A DNA stretch of 64,000 nucleotides from Candidatus Dadabacteria bacterium (GTDB lineage: Bacteria; Desulfobacterota_D; UBA1144; Nemesobacterales; Nemesobacteraceae): positions 1 to 64,000 of the forward strand of contig JAJECI010000003.1 in the NCBI GenBank assembly GCA_022822065.1, written 5' to 3'. Shown here piece by piece: positions 43,845 to 52,990 of this stretch; position 1 is the first letter of the stretch, and each line of letters starts with the position of its first letter. A program made the translations under genes and the position numbers. A model generated the notes under the pieces. The model was not told the DNA's origin. It did not search any database and was given only the letters and a program-made list of their open reading frames with translations.

Positions 43845-44716
43845 GGGTTGTTTTTCAGAAGGGGAAATCCCAGGTTTTCTCTGGTCTGCAGATACGAAGT
43901 CGCGCACAGGTTCGCAAGCGCCCTTACCCTCGCTATGTATGAGGCCCGCTCGGCTACCCCTATCGCACCTCTCGCGTCAAGGAGGTTGAAGGTGTGCGAA
44001 CTTTTAAGACAGTATTCGTAAGCGGGGAGGGGAAGCTGCTTTTCGATAAGGGATCTGCATTCCTGCTCGTACATGTTGAACAGGTCGCTTAGCATTGCGG
44101 GGTCGGATTCCTCGAAGTTGTATTTTGAGAACTGGACTTCGCTCTCGTGATGGATCTCTCCGTACGTTATTCCCTTTGTCCATTCAAGATCGTAAACGCT
44201 TTCAACTTCCTGCAGATACATTGCTATTCTCTCGGTTCCATAGGTGATTTCAGCGGATACCGGGTCGAGGTCTATTCCGCCCGCCTGCTGAAAATATGTG
44301 AACTGCGTTATTTCCATGCCGTCGAGCCAAACCTCCCACCCAAGCCCCCACGCGCCAAGCGTCGGGGATTCCCAGTCGTCCTCAACGAATCTTATGTCGT
44401 GCTCAAGGGGGTTTATTCCGAATGACTTGAGGCTGTCTAGGAAGAGTTCCTGAATGTCGTCGGGAGAAGGCTTTATTATCACCTGGAACTGATAGTAGTG
44501 CTGAAGCCTGTTGGGATTATCCCCGTATCTTCCGTCGGTCGGTCTCCTTGAAGGTTCGACGTAAGCCACGTGCCAGGGTTCAGGGCCGAGACATCGCAGG
44601 AAAGTGGCCGGATGAAAAGTTCCGGCGCCTTTTTCTATATCGTAGGGCTGGACCACCAAGCATCCCTTGGATGACCAGTAGTCTTGGAGAGCTAGAATCA
44701 GTTCCTGATAAGTCAT
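43829..44716 (-). CDS. glyQ: Glycyl-tRNA synthetase alpha subunit
   Basis: GlyQ carries the aminoacylation site. The 295-residue protein begins [19 protein letters not shown] and contains class II motifs: [15 protein letters not shown] near 60-74, QVIIKPSP near 87, and LEVQ-like [23 protein letters not shown] near 155. ATG 44716 was preferred over an in-frame TTG at 44725. A promoter-like pair (TTGATT and TAGTAT) ends 10 bases before it. Confidence 0.95.
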   Translation of the reverse strand: MTYQELILALQDYWSSKGCLVVQPYDIEKGAGTFHPATFLRCLGPEPWHVAYVEPSRRPTDGRYGDNPNRLQHYYQFQVIIKPSPDDIQELFLDSLKSFGINPLEHDIRFVEDDWESPTLGAWGLGWEVWLDGMEITQFTYFQQAGGIDLDPVSAEITYGTERIAMYLQEVESVYDLEWTKGITYGEIHHESEVQFSKYNFEESDPAMLSDLFNMYEQECRSLIEKQLPLPAYEYCLKSSHTFNLLDARGAIGVAERASYIARVRALANLCATSYLQTRENLGFPLLKNNPWKKN

Positions 44717-44726
44717 GACCGGCAAA

Positions 44727-44753
44727 ATACTACCATTAAAATATGAGAATCAA
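44727..44753 (-). promoter_or_regulatory. Possible promoter of glyQS with very short leader
   Basis: On the minus strand TTGATT (44748-44753), a 15-base spacer and TAGTAT (44727-44732); the start codon follows after 10 bases. The spacer is short, so this is a weaker call. Confidence 0.35.
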
Positions 44754-44771
44754 ACACTCCTCACCTTTTGT

Positions 44772-46094
44772 CTATTCATAAGGTCTGTATGCGCCGATAC
44801 TCTCAAGGGCCTTTTGTGCGATAAGCCTGCGTTTTCTTTCCTTTCCCATCCTGCCTTCCACCTTGGGAAAAAGCCCGAAGTTTATGTTCATGGGCTGAAA
44901 CCCGGTTTTTCCATCGGCTGAGATGTACTCAAGCAGGGAGCCTATGGAAGTCTCCCTCGGTACGGGTGCAGGTGGGAGCCCGAGCACCTTTCTCGAAGCG
45001 TTTATTCCACAGACGATTCCAGTTGCCGCGGACTCGACGTACCCTTCGACTCCCGTTATCTGTCCGGCAAAGAAAATGTCTGGGCGAGATCTCAGGGAAA
45101 GGTTTTTCTCAAGCAGCCTTGGAGAATCTATGTATGTGTTTCTGTGCACGCTTCCGTATCTTAGAAATTCAGCCCTCTCAAGTCCCGGGACCTTTCTGAA
45201 AACGGCTCTTTGCTGCGGATATCTGAGCTTTGTCTGGAAACCCACCATGTTGTACATGGTTTCCTCGGCGTTCTCCGTTCTTAGCTGCAGGACGGCAAAG
45301 GGGATTTTGCCGGTTTCCGGATCGACAAGGCCAACCGGTTTTAGTGGACCGAACCGAAGCGTTTCCCTTCCTCTCTCGCACATGACCTCAACCGGCATGC
45401 AGCTTTGAAAGTAAATCGCCTTCTCAAATTCCCTGGTCTCCACTTTTTCTCCGTGAATGAGGTCATCCACAAGCTCGTAGTACTGGTCTTCAGAGAGAGG
45501 GCAGTTGAGATAGTCTCCCTCTCCCGAGTCTTCGCGGTCGTATCTTGATCCTCTGAAAGTTTTCGAGCGGTCGATTGTATCCGCGTCGATTATCGGCGAG
45601 ATGGCGTCGTAGAAGTAAAGATATTCAGATTCCGTGAGCGAGGAAATCTCAGCGCAAAGCGCATCGGATGTAAGCGGCCCGGTGGCCACGATCACGATTC
45701 CGTCTTCTGGTATTTTCGTTACCTCTTCCCTTCTTAAGTCTATAAGCTCGTTACCTTGGATTTCTCGTGTTATGTAATCAGAGAATATCTCCCTGTCGAC
45801 CGCAAGCGCCTTCCCGGCTGGAACCCTTGACTCCTCTGCCGCTTCAATGACAAGCGAGCCAAGACACCTCATTTCCTCTTTCAGTATTCCGGAGGCGTTC
45901 TCCATGGATGCCGATTTCAGGGAATTGCTGCACACAAGCTCCGCGAGTCCGGAGGTCTTGTGCGCGGCGGTTTCTCTGCGGGGTCTCATTTCGTAGAGAA
46001 CCGCCCTTATTCCGAACTTCGTTATCTGGTTCGCGGCTTCGACTCCGGCGAGTCCTGCGCCGATTATGGTTATCGGTGGCTGTTTTCCGTCCAT
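44772..46094 (-). CDS. trmFO: tRNA (uracil-5-)-methyltransferase TrmFO
   Basis: TrmFO is the folate- and FAD-dependent enzyme that methylates U54 in the T-loop of tRNA. The 440-residue protein has the FAD motif TIIGAGLAGVEAA (residues 9-21), RPRRETAAHKT near 37, LVCSNSLKS near 53, GITGVEGYVESAATG near 345 and the C-terminal PMNINFGLFP near 406. Length and motifs are full. A TATAAT lies about 57 bases upstream (46152-46157, minus strand), giving a conventional leader. Confidence 0.95.
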   Translation of the reverse strand: MDGKQPPITIIGAGLAGVEAANQITKFGIRAVLYEMRPRRETAAHKTSGLAELVCSNSLKSASMENASGILKEEMRCLGSLVIEAAEESRVPAGKALAVDREIFSDYITREIQGNELIDLRREEVTKIPEDGIVIVATGPLTSDALCAEISSLTESEYLYFYDAISPIIDADTIDRSKTFRGSRYDREDSGEGDYLNCPLSEDQYYELVDDLIHGEKVETREFEKAIYFQSCMPVEVMCERGRETLRFGPLKPVGLVDPETGKIPFAVLQLRTENAEETMYNMVGFQTKLRYPQQRAVFRKVPGLERAEFLRYGSVHRNTYIDSPRLLEKNLSLRSRPDIFFAGQITGVEGYVESAATGIVCGINASRKVLGLPPAPVPRETSIGSLLEYISADGKTGFQPMNINFGLFPKVEGRMGKERKRRLIAQKALESIGAYRPYE

Positions 46095-46302
46095 GAGAAA
46101 AATCCCGAAACAGTTAGCTTCCGTTCCGGAGCAGTTTCCTGATTCTGAGAGATTATACTATCATTTCGAGGCGGCGGGGAATCAAAAATGCGGCTGTTTG
46201 GGGCCGTGATTTCTAACCGTGGAATCTGGATCGGTAGTGGGAAAACAAATCGTTTTCTTTGGGTATATTATATTCCCATTATCTGACTTTAAGTGCGAAA
46301 CT

Positions 46303-46962
46303 ATGAGCTACGGAGCAGTTGTATTTGACCTTGACGGAACCCTGATTGACTCTCTTGAGGATCTCGCTGACGCCGTGAATCAGGCGCTTACCATAAGCGG
46401 ATTTCCAGCGCGCGCGACCGGATGCTACAAGTACTTTATAGGAAAAGGTCCAAAGGTCATGGTGGCCAGAGCCCTTCCCGAGGACAAAAGAAACGATGAT
46501 GCTGTCGTTGAAAAGTGCCTTGACGATTTCAACAGAATCTACAGCTGCTCTTTCAACGTGAAAACCACGCTTTATGACGGCATACCGGATCTTCTGAACG
46601 AGATTTCAGATAGAGGTCTGAAAAAGGCGATTCTTACCAACAAACCGCACGTGTTTACCGAAAAATACGTTGAAGACCTGCTTGCTGACTGGAATTTCGA
46701 GGTGGTTATAGGTCAGAGGGATGAAATTCCGAGAAAACCCGATCCCTCGGGAGCGCTTCGGATATCAAGGGAACTCGGGATTGAGTCATCGCGGATGGTT
46801 TACCTTGGAGATTCCGGGGTGGACATGCTTACCGCCGTCGGGGCGGGTATGCTTCCGGTGGGAGTTCTCTGGGGGTTCCGAACGGGAGACGAGCTTCGTG
46901 AAAACGGAGCCGAACATCTTATAGAGACTCCGATGGATTTGCTCTCGATTATTGACTTGTAG
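46303..46962 (+). CDS. gph: Phosphoglycolate phosphatase-type HAD hydrolase
   Basis: The 219-residue HAD phosphatase starts MSYGAVVFDLDGTLIDSLEDL, with the nucleophile Asp in FDLDGT (Asp9). It has ILTNKP near 112 (motif II), the KPDPSGAL Lys near 147 (motif III), and GDSGVDMLTA near 168 (motif IV). Motifs match Gph, which removes 2-phosphoglycolate, though the family is substrate-promiscuous. ATG 46303 was preferred; the frame opens at 46219. It ends 1-12 bp before the start of purK. Confidence 0.82.
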   Translation: MSYGAVVFDLDGTLIDSLEDLADAVNQALTISGFPARATGCYKYFIGKGPKVMVARALPEDKRNDDAVVEKCLDDFNRIYSCSFNVKTTLYDGIPDLLNEISDRGLKKAILTNKPHVFTEKYVEDLLADWNFEVVIGQRDEIPRKPDPSGALRISRELGIESSRMVYLGDSGVDMLTAVGAGMLPVGVLWGFRTGDELRENGAEHLIETPMDLLSIIDL

Positions 46963-46972
46963 TATGATGGCC

Positions 46973-48118
46973 ATGGATTTTGAACAGGTAAAACTGGGGA
47001 TTCTCGGAGGCGGGCAGCTGGGAAAAATGCTTTGCCTCGTGGCGAGCAACTGGAACCTCCGCACCTATGTGCTCGATCCTTCCTCCGATTGTTCGGCGGC
47101 GTCCGTGTGTACCGAGTTCTCCCACGGTAATTTCAGGAATTACGAGGATGTCTACGAGTTTGGCAGGAATGTTGACATCCTGACAATAGAGATTGAGCAC
47201 GTGAACCTGCAGGCGCTTTTCCGGCTGCAGGAGGAAGGAGTAGTCATAAGGCCTGAACCCCACGCGCTTGAACTCATACAGGACAAGGCGAAGCAGAAGG
47301 AGTTCTATGTTTCAAAGGGGCTCCCCACAGCCGATTTTTCGGTCTTTCCCGGGAAAGAGGCTATAGTCGCGGCCGTCGGGTCCGGCGAGATAAAAATTCC
47401 TTTCGTCCAGAAACTTTCAAGGACGGGTTATGACGGAAGGGGGGTGTATGTGGTAAGGGACGAGGAACAGCTGGAAGACCTTTTGGAGGGGGAATCCGTC
47501 GTTGAAGACCTTGTCGATGTGGAGAAGGAGATTTCCGTTATAGTCTCGCGTAATTCCGCCGGAGAGACGAAATGCTTTCCTCCGGTAGAAATGCTGTTTA
47601 ACAGCAACGCGAACATAGTTGAGTTCCTGATAAGTCCCTGCGAGATTGACGATACAATGTCCGCCCAGGCATGTGAACTTGCCGAGCGCACGATAAGATC
47701 CTTTGACATGTGCGGGATACTTGCGGTTGAGATGTTTGTTTCCAAAAAAGGCGATATTCTCATAAACGAATCCGCTCCGAGACCGCATAACAGCGGGCAT
47801 CACACGATTGACGCGGCTCACACCTCGCAGTATGAGCAGTGTCTGAGATCGATTCTTGATCTTCCCCCGGGCGATACTGAAATAAAAACTCCTTCTGTTA
47901 TGATTAACATTCTCGGGCAGCCGGGTTTCGAGGGCGAGGTAAGGTACGAGGGACTTCGCGGATGCATGGGCGTTGAAGGAGCCAAGTTCCACATATACGG
48001 TAAAACCCTTACCAAGCCTTACAGAAAGATGGGACATGTCACCGTGCTTGACGACGATGTTTCGGGCGCGCTTGAGAAGGCAAAATTCATAATGAACAAT
48101 TTGAGGGCGATAGCATGA
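46973..48118 (+). CDS. purK: N5-carboxyaminoimidazole ribonucleotide synthase
   Basis: PurK makes N5-CAIR from AIR, bicarbonate and ATP in purine synthesis. The protein starts near MDFEQVKLGILGGGQLGKML and has the ATP-grasp blocks KLSRTGYDGRGVYVV near 150 and VEMFVSKKGDILINESAPRPHNSGH near 255-280. Alternative ATGs lie at 46964 and 46967; none has a ribosome binding site. A TAGTAT at 46960-46965 lies 7 bases before ATG 46973, so a second, leaderless start is conceivable. The stop overlaps purE by 4 bases (ATGA). Confidence 0.93.
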   Translation: MDFEQVKLGILGGGQLGKMLCLVASNWNLRTYVLDPSSDCSAASVCTEFSHGNFRNYEDVYEFGRNVDILTIEIEHVNLQALFRLQEEGVVIRPEPHALELIQDKAKQKEFYVSKGLPTADFSVFPGKEAIVAAVGSGEIKIPFVQKLSRTGYDGRGVYVVRDEEQLEDLLEGESVVEDLVDVEKEISVIVSRNSAGETKCFPPVEMLFNSNANIVEFLISPCEIDDTMSAQACELAERTIRSFDMCGILAVEMFVSKKGDILINESAPRPHNSGHHTIDAAHTSQYEQCLRSILDLPPGDTEIKTPSVMINILGQPGFEGEVRYEGLRGCMGVEGAKFHIYGKTLTKPYRKMGHVTVLDDDVSGALEKAKFIMNNLRAIA

Positions 48119-48657
48119 AACCTGCTTTAGTGAGTGTTATTATGGGCTCTGACTCGGATCTTCCGGTCATGGCAGAAGCGGTTGAGATTCTGGAACAATT
48201 CGGCGTGGGACATGAAGTTACCATAGTCTCGGCGCACAGAACTCCGGAGCGCCTTGTGGATTTTTCGAGAAAGGCTCATAAAAGAGGGATTAAAGTCATA
48301 ATAGCCGGGGCGGGGGGTGCGGCGCATCTTCCGGGAATGGTCGCCTCAGTTTCTCCCCTTCCGGTCATAGGGGTTCCGATAAAATCCTCAAATTCGATTG
48401 ATGGATGGGACTCTGTGCTTTCTATCCTGCAGATGCCCTCGGGCGTTCCGGTTGCCACGGTTGCTCTCGGCGGGGCGAAAAACGCCGGTATCCTTGCAGT
48501 TGAAATTCTTTCCGCTGCCGACCCGGAACTTTTACGCGCAGTAGCGGAGTACAAAAAGAAGCTTTCTTCCGAAGTAAAGAAAAAGGCAGCGCAACTTGAA
48601 AGGCTGGGTGCCTCGGTCTATCTTGAGCGAATGAGTTCCAAGGAAGAGACTTCCTGA
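48115..48657 (+). CDS. purE: N5-carboxyaminoimidazole ribonucleotide mutase (class I PurE)
   Basis: PurE shifts the carboxyl group of N5-CAIR to give CAIR. The 180-residue protein starts VSVIMGSDSDLPVM and has VSAHRTPERL near 42-51, IAGAGGAAHLPGMVAS near 64-79 and LQMPSGVPVATVA near 105. The SAHRTP and GGAAHLPG blocks mark class I, the partner of PurK. The C-terminus is about 15 residues longer than typical and Lys-rich. Confidence 0.95.
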   Translation: MKPALVSVIMGSDSDLPVMAEAVEILEQFGVGHEVTIVSAHRTPERLVDFSRKAHKRGIKVIIAGAGGAAHLPGMVASVSPLPVIGVPIKSSNSIDGWDSVLSILQMPSGVPVATVALGGAKNAGILAVEILSAADPELLRAVAEYKKKLSSEVKKKAAQLERLGASVYLERMSSKEETS

Positions 48658-48665
48658 AGTTCCGG

Positions 48666-49088
48666 CTACTGTATGGTCTTTTTATCCGGTTCGTAACCCC
48701 GTACGGGGATTGGCGAGGCGTGATGAAAAATCATAAGCCACCTGCCGTCTTGCTTCTCGAATATGTTGGTTGACTGAGAGAGATTGAACATGACCGGGTC
48801 CCTTTTTATGTATACCATCTCCTGCAGGCAGGTAACCCAGGCGATGTTGTCGCTTATATCCACGGTCACGTTTGAAATGCTTATGTCAACCTGATCCTCG
48901 GGATCAAAAACGCTCTCCCAGCTCTGCCTTATGGCCTCCCAGTTGCGAAGAGCGGTCCATCCCGGGTGAACGCAGCCGGATCTTGAGTCCTTTATCCAGA
49001 CCTCTCCCATGAGCTTGAGATTCCTGGTTCCCAGAGCCTCGTAAAAAAGGCTGTTCATCCTGAGTATTTCTTCGCTGTCTTTTTTCAT
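48666..49088 (-). CDS. NTF2-like/SnoaL-type protein of unknown function
   Basis: The 140-residue protein has the cone-shaped NTF2 fold pattern: an N-terminal helix pair (EEILRMNSLFYEALGTRNLKLMGEVW), a DSRSGCVHPGW block, and closing strands (WLMIFHHASPIP). Many such domains are annotated as SnoaL-like or DUF4440. It probably binds a small hydrophobic ligand, but the substrate is unknown. ATG 49088 was preferred (the frame opens at 49133). It is tail-to-tail with purE and follows the rseP gene on the minus strand. Confidence 0.75.
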   Translation of the reverse strand: MKKDSEEILRMNSLFYEALGTRNLKLMGEVWIKDSRSGCVHPGWTALRNWEAIRQSWESVFDPEDQVDISISNVTVDISDNIAWVTCLQEMVYIKRDPVMFNLSQSTNIFEKQDGRWLMIFHHASPIPVRGYEPDKKTIQ

Positions 49089-49116
49089 AGCCGCACGGTC
49101 TCTCCCGCCGTTAATT

Positions 49117-50703
49117 TTACCGGAAAAGATCAAGAATTCTGCCGAACTGCGAGAATATGTCTCCCCGCATCCGGAGAATGTCGTTATAGATGGCCGCCGC
49201 CATGATGAAAATAAGAAAAGAAAATCCGATTCGCTGGGTTATCTCAAGGGTTTTTACGCTGAGTGGCCTTCTCTTTATCTTCTCGATGCCCAGATAAAGC
49301 AGGTGTCCTCCGTCGAGCATCGGTATGGGGAGAAGGTTTATTAAAGCGAGATTTATGCTTATAAGCGAGGTGAACTGAAGGAGGTTCGATATGCCGCTTT
49401 GAGCGACGTCCCCCGATACCTTGGCTATAAGAAGGGGTCCAGCGACCGTTTTACCGGCAGTGGCAAGCGCTATCTTCCCGGTTACGAGCTTGAACAGGAA
49501 TCCGAAGAACAAAATGGTGATCTCAACCGTCATGCGGGCGGCTTCGGCCACTCCCCTGTAAAGCGATTCGAAAAAACCGTATTTTTTGAGCACGGTGTCC
49601 GTATTCGGGGTAATACCGACTATGTAGCGCTCGATGCCTTTATCCATTTCCGCCGCTAGGCGAAAATCTATTTCATCTCCTGCGCGCTCGACCGTAAAAT
49701 CAAGTTCCTTGCCCCCGCTTTCGGTTATTATGTCCGACATATGGTTCCAGTCCGTAACCTCTACGCCGTCTATAGCCTTTATCCTGTCTCCCGGACGTAT
49801 TCCCGCCCTCCAGGCTGGGCGGCCCTCGGATACCTGCGCTATGGTCGCGGCTATGGGTCTTGCGAATCCGGTTTCCACCCTGCCGTCCGCACCGGCTTCC
49901 GCGAAAAGCGTTAGAGTTCTGGTCTCGCTTCCCGTCTTTACCCTGAATTCAAGCAGCGAATCGGGGTTTGAGTGAACGGCCACGTTCACGTCTTTCCAGT
50001 TTTCGACATCTTTTCCGTTTATGCTGAGTATCCTGTCGCCCGCGGCGAATCCCGATATGTGGGCCGGGGAATCTTTCTTTACGTAGGTTATGTCCGGAGG
50101 ATCTTCCAAGTAACCCGAGACGCTTATGCCGAACATGAACACGAGGGGCATGAAGAAGAAGGGAATTATGAAATTCATGGCGGGCCCCGCTATGACCACC
50201 AGGAATCTGTCCGTAAGAGATTTGCCGGAAAACCCCCTGTGGTAGTCTTTTTCGTAATAGGCTTCTATATCGTAAAGGGCCGGGTTGCTGACGGTGAAAG
50301 TGTAGATTTTCCCATCTCTTTCGACTTCGAGTTCTTTTTCCTGGTTCGGGTCTGATTTTAGGGCGTAGAGAAGCTGTTCCCAGCCTGCGTATTCCTTAAG
50401 ACTGAATCCTTTTATCCCGGTAATTCTGTCTCCTGAGGCAAGTGGCGACTCAGTGTTCGAGACGCTTTCGACAATTACGTTATCTTCCTTGCCCTCACCG
50501 AACATCTTCACGTATCCGCCGAGGGGAAGGGCCGAAACCAGGTATTCCGTTTCACCCCTTACGAAAGAAAAGAGTTTAGGACCGAAACCCAGAGAAAACT
50601 TCTCGACCCTTATATTGCTTCTTTTCGCGAGCAGAAAATGCCCCAGCTCGTGAAAAAAGACCAGAATTCCTATTACGAAAATAAAAGCCAGGATAGTAGT
50701 CAT
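49117..50703 (-). CDS. rseP: RseP-type site-2 zinc protease with three PDZ-like segments
   Basis: This is an intramembrane zinc metalloprotease of the RseP/S2P family, which cleaves anti-sigma factors and signal peptide remnants. HELGH lies in VFFHELGHFLLAKR near residues 15-28, and the third metal ligand in LLPIPMLDGG near 461. Three PDZ-like units are visible: around 95-160 (SPLASGDRITGIKG), 205-290 (YVKKDSPAHISGFAAGDRI) and 295-375 (GRPAWRAGIRPGDRIKAIDG). The start ATG 50703 gives MTTILAFIFVIG. At 528 residues it is longer than the E. coli protein (450). It lies 3 bp after dxr. Confidence 0.92.
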   Translation of the reverse strand: MTTILAFIFVIGILVFFHELGHFLLAKRSNIRVEKFSLGFGPKLFSFVRGETEYLVSALPLGGYVKMFGEGKEDNVIVESVSNTESPLASGDRITGIKGFSLKEYAGWEQLLYALKSDPNQEKELEVERDGKIYTFTVSNPALYDIEAYYEKDYHRGFSGKSLTDRFLVVIAGPAMNFIIPFFFMPLVFMFGISVSGYLEDPPDITYVKKDSPAHISGFAAGDRILSINGKDVENWKDVNVAVHSNPDSLLEFRVKTGSETRTLTLFAEAGADGRVETGFARPIAATIAQVSEGRPAWRAGIRPGDRIKAIDGVEVTDWNHMSDIITESGGKELDFTVERAGDEIDFRLAAEMDKGIERYIVGITPNTDTVLKKYGFFESLYRGVAEAARMTVEITILFFGFLFKLVTGKIALATAGKTVAGPLLIAKVSGDVAQSGISNLLQFTSLISINLALINLLPIPMLDGGHLLYLGIEKIKRRPLSVKTLEITQRIGFSFLIFIMAAAIYNDILRMRGDIFSQFGRILDLFR

Positions 50704-50705
50704 CG

Positions 50706-51863
50706 CTAAGAAAGAAGGCTCTCCATTATGGAACCGGCGGTGCTCCTCGACCACCTGTCCGCCTCTAATATATTGTCAAGACACCCCGAGTCAAGTTTGT
50801 CGTGACGCTCGAGAGTTTCCCTGACTATCGGGATTATGTCGGTGAATTTTATTCTCTCGCCAAGAAACGCTGTTACCGCCATTTCGTTCGCGGCGTTTAG
50901 CACGGTCGGATAAGTGCCGCCCATTCTAAGACATTCAATTGCAATCGCGGGAGCCTCGAATTTATCTGTGTCGAGCTTTTCGAACGTGATGTCCGAGAGG
51001 TCGTCCGGCGAGGCGTCAGGGTGCCCGAGGTCGAGTCTTTCGGGGTAGGAGAGTGCTCGGGCTATCGGTATTTTCATGTCAGAGGCGGAAAGATGGGTTA
51101 TGAACGAGCCGTCAATGTATTCAAGGATTGAATGCACGATGCTCTGGGGATGTACCCAGATTGATATTTTTTCGGCGGGCATGTCAAAAAACCACCTTGC
51201 CTCTATGATTTCAAACCCCTTGTTCATCAGCGTCGCCGAATCTATGGTTATTTTCTCTCCCATTTTCCATGTGGGGTGGCAGAGTGCGTCGGCGACCGTA
51301 ACCTTTTCCAGGTCCTTTTTCGGGGTTTTGCGAAACGGCCCGCCCGATGCCGTTATAATGATCCGTTTGAGGAATTTGCGGTCCTTTTCAAGAAGCGTCT
51401 GGAAAACGGCACTATGCTCGCTGTCCACGGGGAGGAGGGTAACGTCCTGGTTTTTTGCCTCGGAAATAAGGAGTCCTCCTGCGACCACAAGAGATTCTTT
51501 GTTTGCTATTGCAACGTTTTTTCCGGCCCGTATTGCGGACAGTGTGGGCAGAAGCCCCGGGAAACCCACCATGGAGGATATAACCAGGTCGCAGTCACCT
51601 TCCGTGGCCACTGCGATATTCCCCTCGTCCCCGTAATGTACCTGTGTTTTCGGACCGGCGATTTCCCTGAGTCGTTCCGAGTCCTCCTTTCGGGTAACCG
51701 ATACGACCTTCGGGGCGAATTCCGTTATCTGTTCTGCAAGAAGATCAATGTTTTTCCCCGCACAAAGACCCGTTACCTCGAACCTCTCGGGAAATCTTCG
51801 TACTATTTCAAGCGTCTGCGATCCGATCGAGCCGGTTGATCCGAGTATGGAGATCTTCTTCAA
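50706..51863 (-). CDS. dxr: 1-deoxy-D-xylulose 5-phosphate reductoisomerase
   Basis: Dxr makes 2-C-methylerythritol 4-phosphate, committing carbon to isoprenoids. The 385-residue protein begins LKKISILGSTGSIGSQTLE, with the NADPH motif GSTGSIG. It has ANKESLVVAGG near 122, ITASGGPFR near 178, WKMGEKITIDSATLMNKG near 200 and the metal-binding VPVDSEHSA near 145. The start is TTG 51863, supported by AAGGA 8 bases upstream, 1 base after the uppS stop. No cdsA gene lies between uppS and dxr, unlike the arrangement of many bacteria. Confidence 0.95.
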   Translation of the reverse strand: MKKISILGSTGSIGSQTLEIVRRFPERFEVTGLCAGKNIDLLAEQITEFAPKVVSVTRKEDSERLREIAGPKTQVHYGDEGNIAVATEGDCDLVISSMVGFPGLLPTLSAIRAGKNVAIANKESLVVAGGLLISEAKNQDVTLLPVDSEHSAVFQTLLEKDRKFLKRIIITASGGPFRKTPKKDLEKVTVADALCHPTWKMGEKITIDSATLMNKGFEIIEARWFFDMPAEKISIWVHPQSIVHSILEYIDGSFITHLSASDMKIPIARALSYPERLDLGHPDASPDDLSDITFEKLDTDKFEAPAIAIECLRMGGTYPTVLNAANEMAVTAFLGERIKFTDIIPIVRETLERHDKLDSGCLDNILEADRWSRSTAGSIMESLLS

Positions 51864-51864
51864 T

Positions 51865-52605
51865 CTAGCGTCCTTTCTCCCGTATCTGCTCTCCTGTAAG
51901 TCCAAACCTTCTTTCCCTGTTGCGGTAATTGGCGATGGCCTTTAGCAGGTGCCTTCTTCTGAAATTCGGCCAGAGTGTCTTCGTGACGTATATTTCGGCA
52001 TAGGCCAGTTGCCACAGCAGAAAGTTCGAAAGTCTCATTTCTCCCCCGGTTCTTATGAGCAGATCCGGTTCTGGCAGGCCGGATGTATAGAGATATTCCT
52101 GAAAGTCCTTCTCGGAAACCGGTTTTTTCTTTCCCTCCGCGATTATGCTGTTCACGGCGTTGATTATTTCCTCTCTGCCCCCGTAGCTAAGAGCCAGGGT
52201 TATCGTCAGGGAGTCGCATTTCTCGGTCATTTTCATCACGTCCCCGAGAAGTTCGCGTATGTCACGGGGGAGGTTCGAAAGATCTCCGATTGCGTTTAGC
52301 CTGGTGTTCTGCGCAAGCAGCTTCTTGCCTTCGTTTGAGAGGTACTGCCTTAAAAGATCCATAAGTGCGAGAACCTCTTTTCCCGGTCTCTTCCAGTTCT
52401 GGGCGGAAAACGCGTAAAGAGTCACATATTCTATCCCGATCTCCCGCGCGGCACGTGCCACCGATCTTGCCGATTTTATTCCTTCCCTGTGACCGATCAG
52501 CCTGTCAAGATTCTTTCGCCTCGCCCATCTCCCGTTGCCGTCCATTATTATGACAACGTGCCTGGGGATAGGACCCGGTGTGGGAATGTTACGGTTTTTC
52601 TGCAT
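51865..52605 (-). CDS. uppS: Undecaprenyl diphosphate synthase (cis-prenyltransferase)
   Basis: UppS extends FPP to undecaprenyl diphosphate, the lipid carrier for cell-wall and O-antigen synthesis. The 246-residue protein has IIMDGNGRWARRKNL near residues 18-32, with the catalytic Asp in MDGNGRW, and the C-terminal DLLIRTGGEMRLSNFLLWQLAYAE block near 190-215. It heads the uppS-dxr-rseP operon. Confidence 0.95.
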   Translation of the reverse strand: MQKNRNIPTPGPIPRHVVIIMDGNGRWARRKNLDRLIGHREGIKSARSVARAAREIGIEYVTLYAFSAQNWKRPGKEVLALMDLLRQYLSNEGKKLLAQNTRLNAIGDLSNLPRDIRELLGDVMKMTEKCDSLTITLALSYGGREEIINAVNSIIAEGKKKPVSEKDFQEYLYTSGLPEPDLLIRTGGEMRLSNFLLWQLAYAEIYVTKTLWPNFRRRHLLKAIANYRNRERRFGLTGEQIREKGR

Positions 52606-52645
52606 TACGAGACACTGTTTGAGAGCTTAGCTGATGACCGCCGGT

Positions 52646-52864
52646 TCAGATTGCTGCCCGATAGATGTAAGAAACGGGATATGCGATCAGAACGACCGTG
52701 GCAACTACCGCCATGGCCACGATCAGGGCGACCGGGTATACGAGAAGTGCCCCCAGGTAGAAAAGGGCTCTTTTCAGCGGAACCCACTCCCGGGATGCTT
52801 CGGGAAGGTCGGAAACGCAGCTTTTGACAAATCCTGATATTATTCCAGTAAAAAGTGTGGACAT
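52646..52864 (-). CDS. Small membrane protein
   Basis: This 72-residue protein has one amphipathic N-terminal segment (LFTGIISGFVKSCVSDL) and a strongly hydrophobic C-terminal half with one or two helices (about 34-68). It has no recognisable motif. It lies 41 bp upstream of uppS on the same strand and may be the first gene of that transcript. The reading frame is plausible but short. Confidence 0.45.
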   Translation of the reverse strand: MSTLFTGIISGFVKSCVSDLPEASREWVPLKRALFYLGALLVYPVALIVAMAVVATVVLIAYPVSYIYRAAI

Positions 52865-52990
52865 ATAAGTGAACCGATCTATCGTAAACCTATCTTATTT
52901 CCCCTTTTTCATCAAGGGCGAAAACCCTGCTTTACTCGCTTAGTCCAAAAAAAATTCCTTTCAGGTAAACTACAGAAAACGTAGGTCGCA

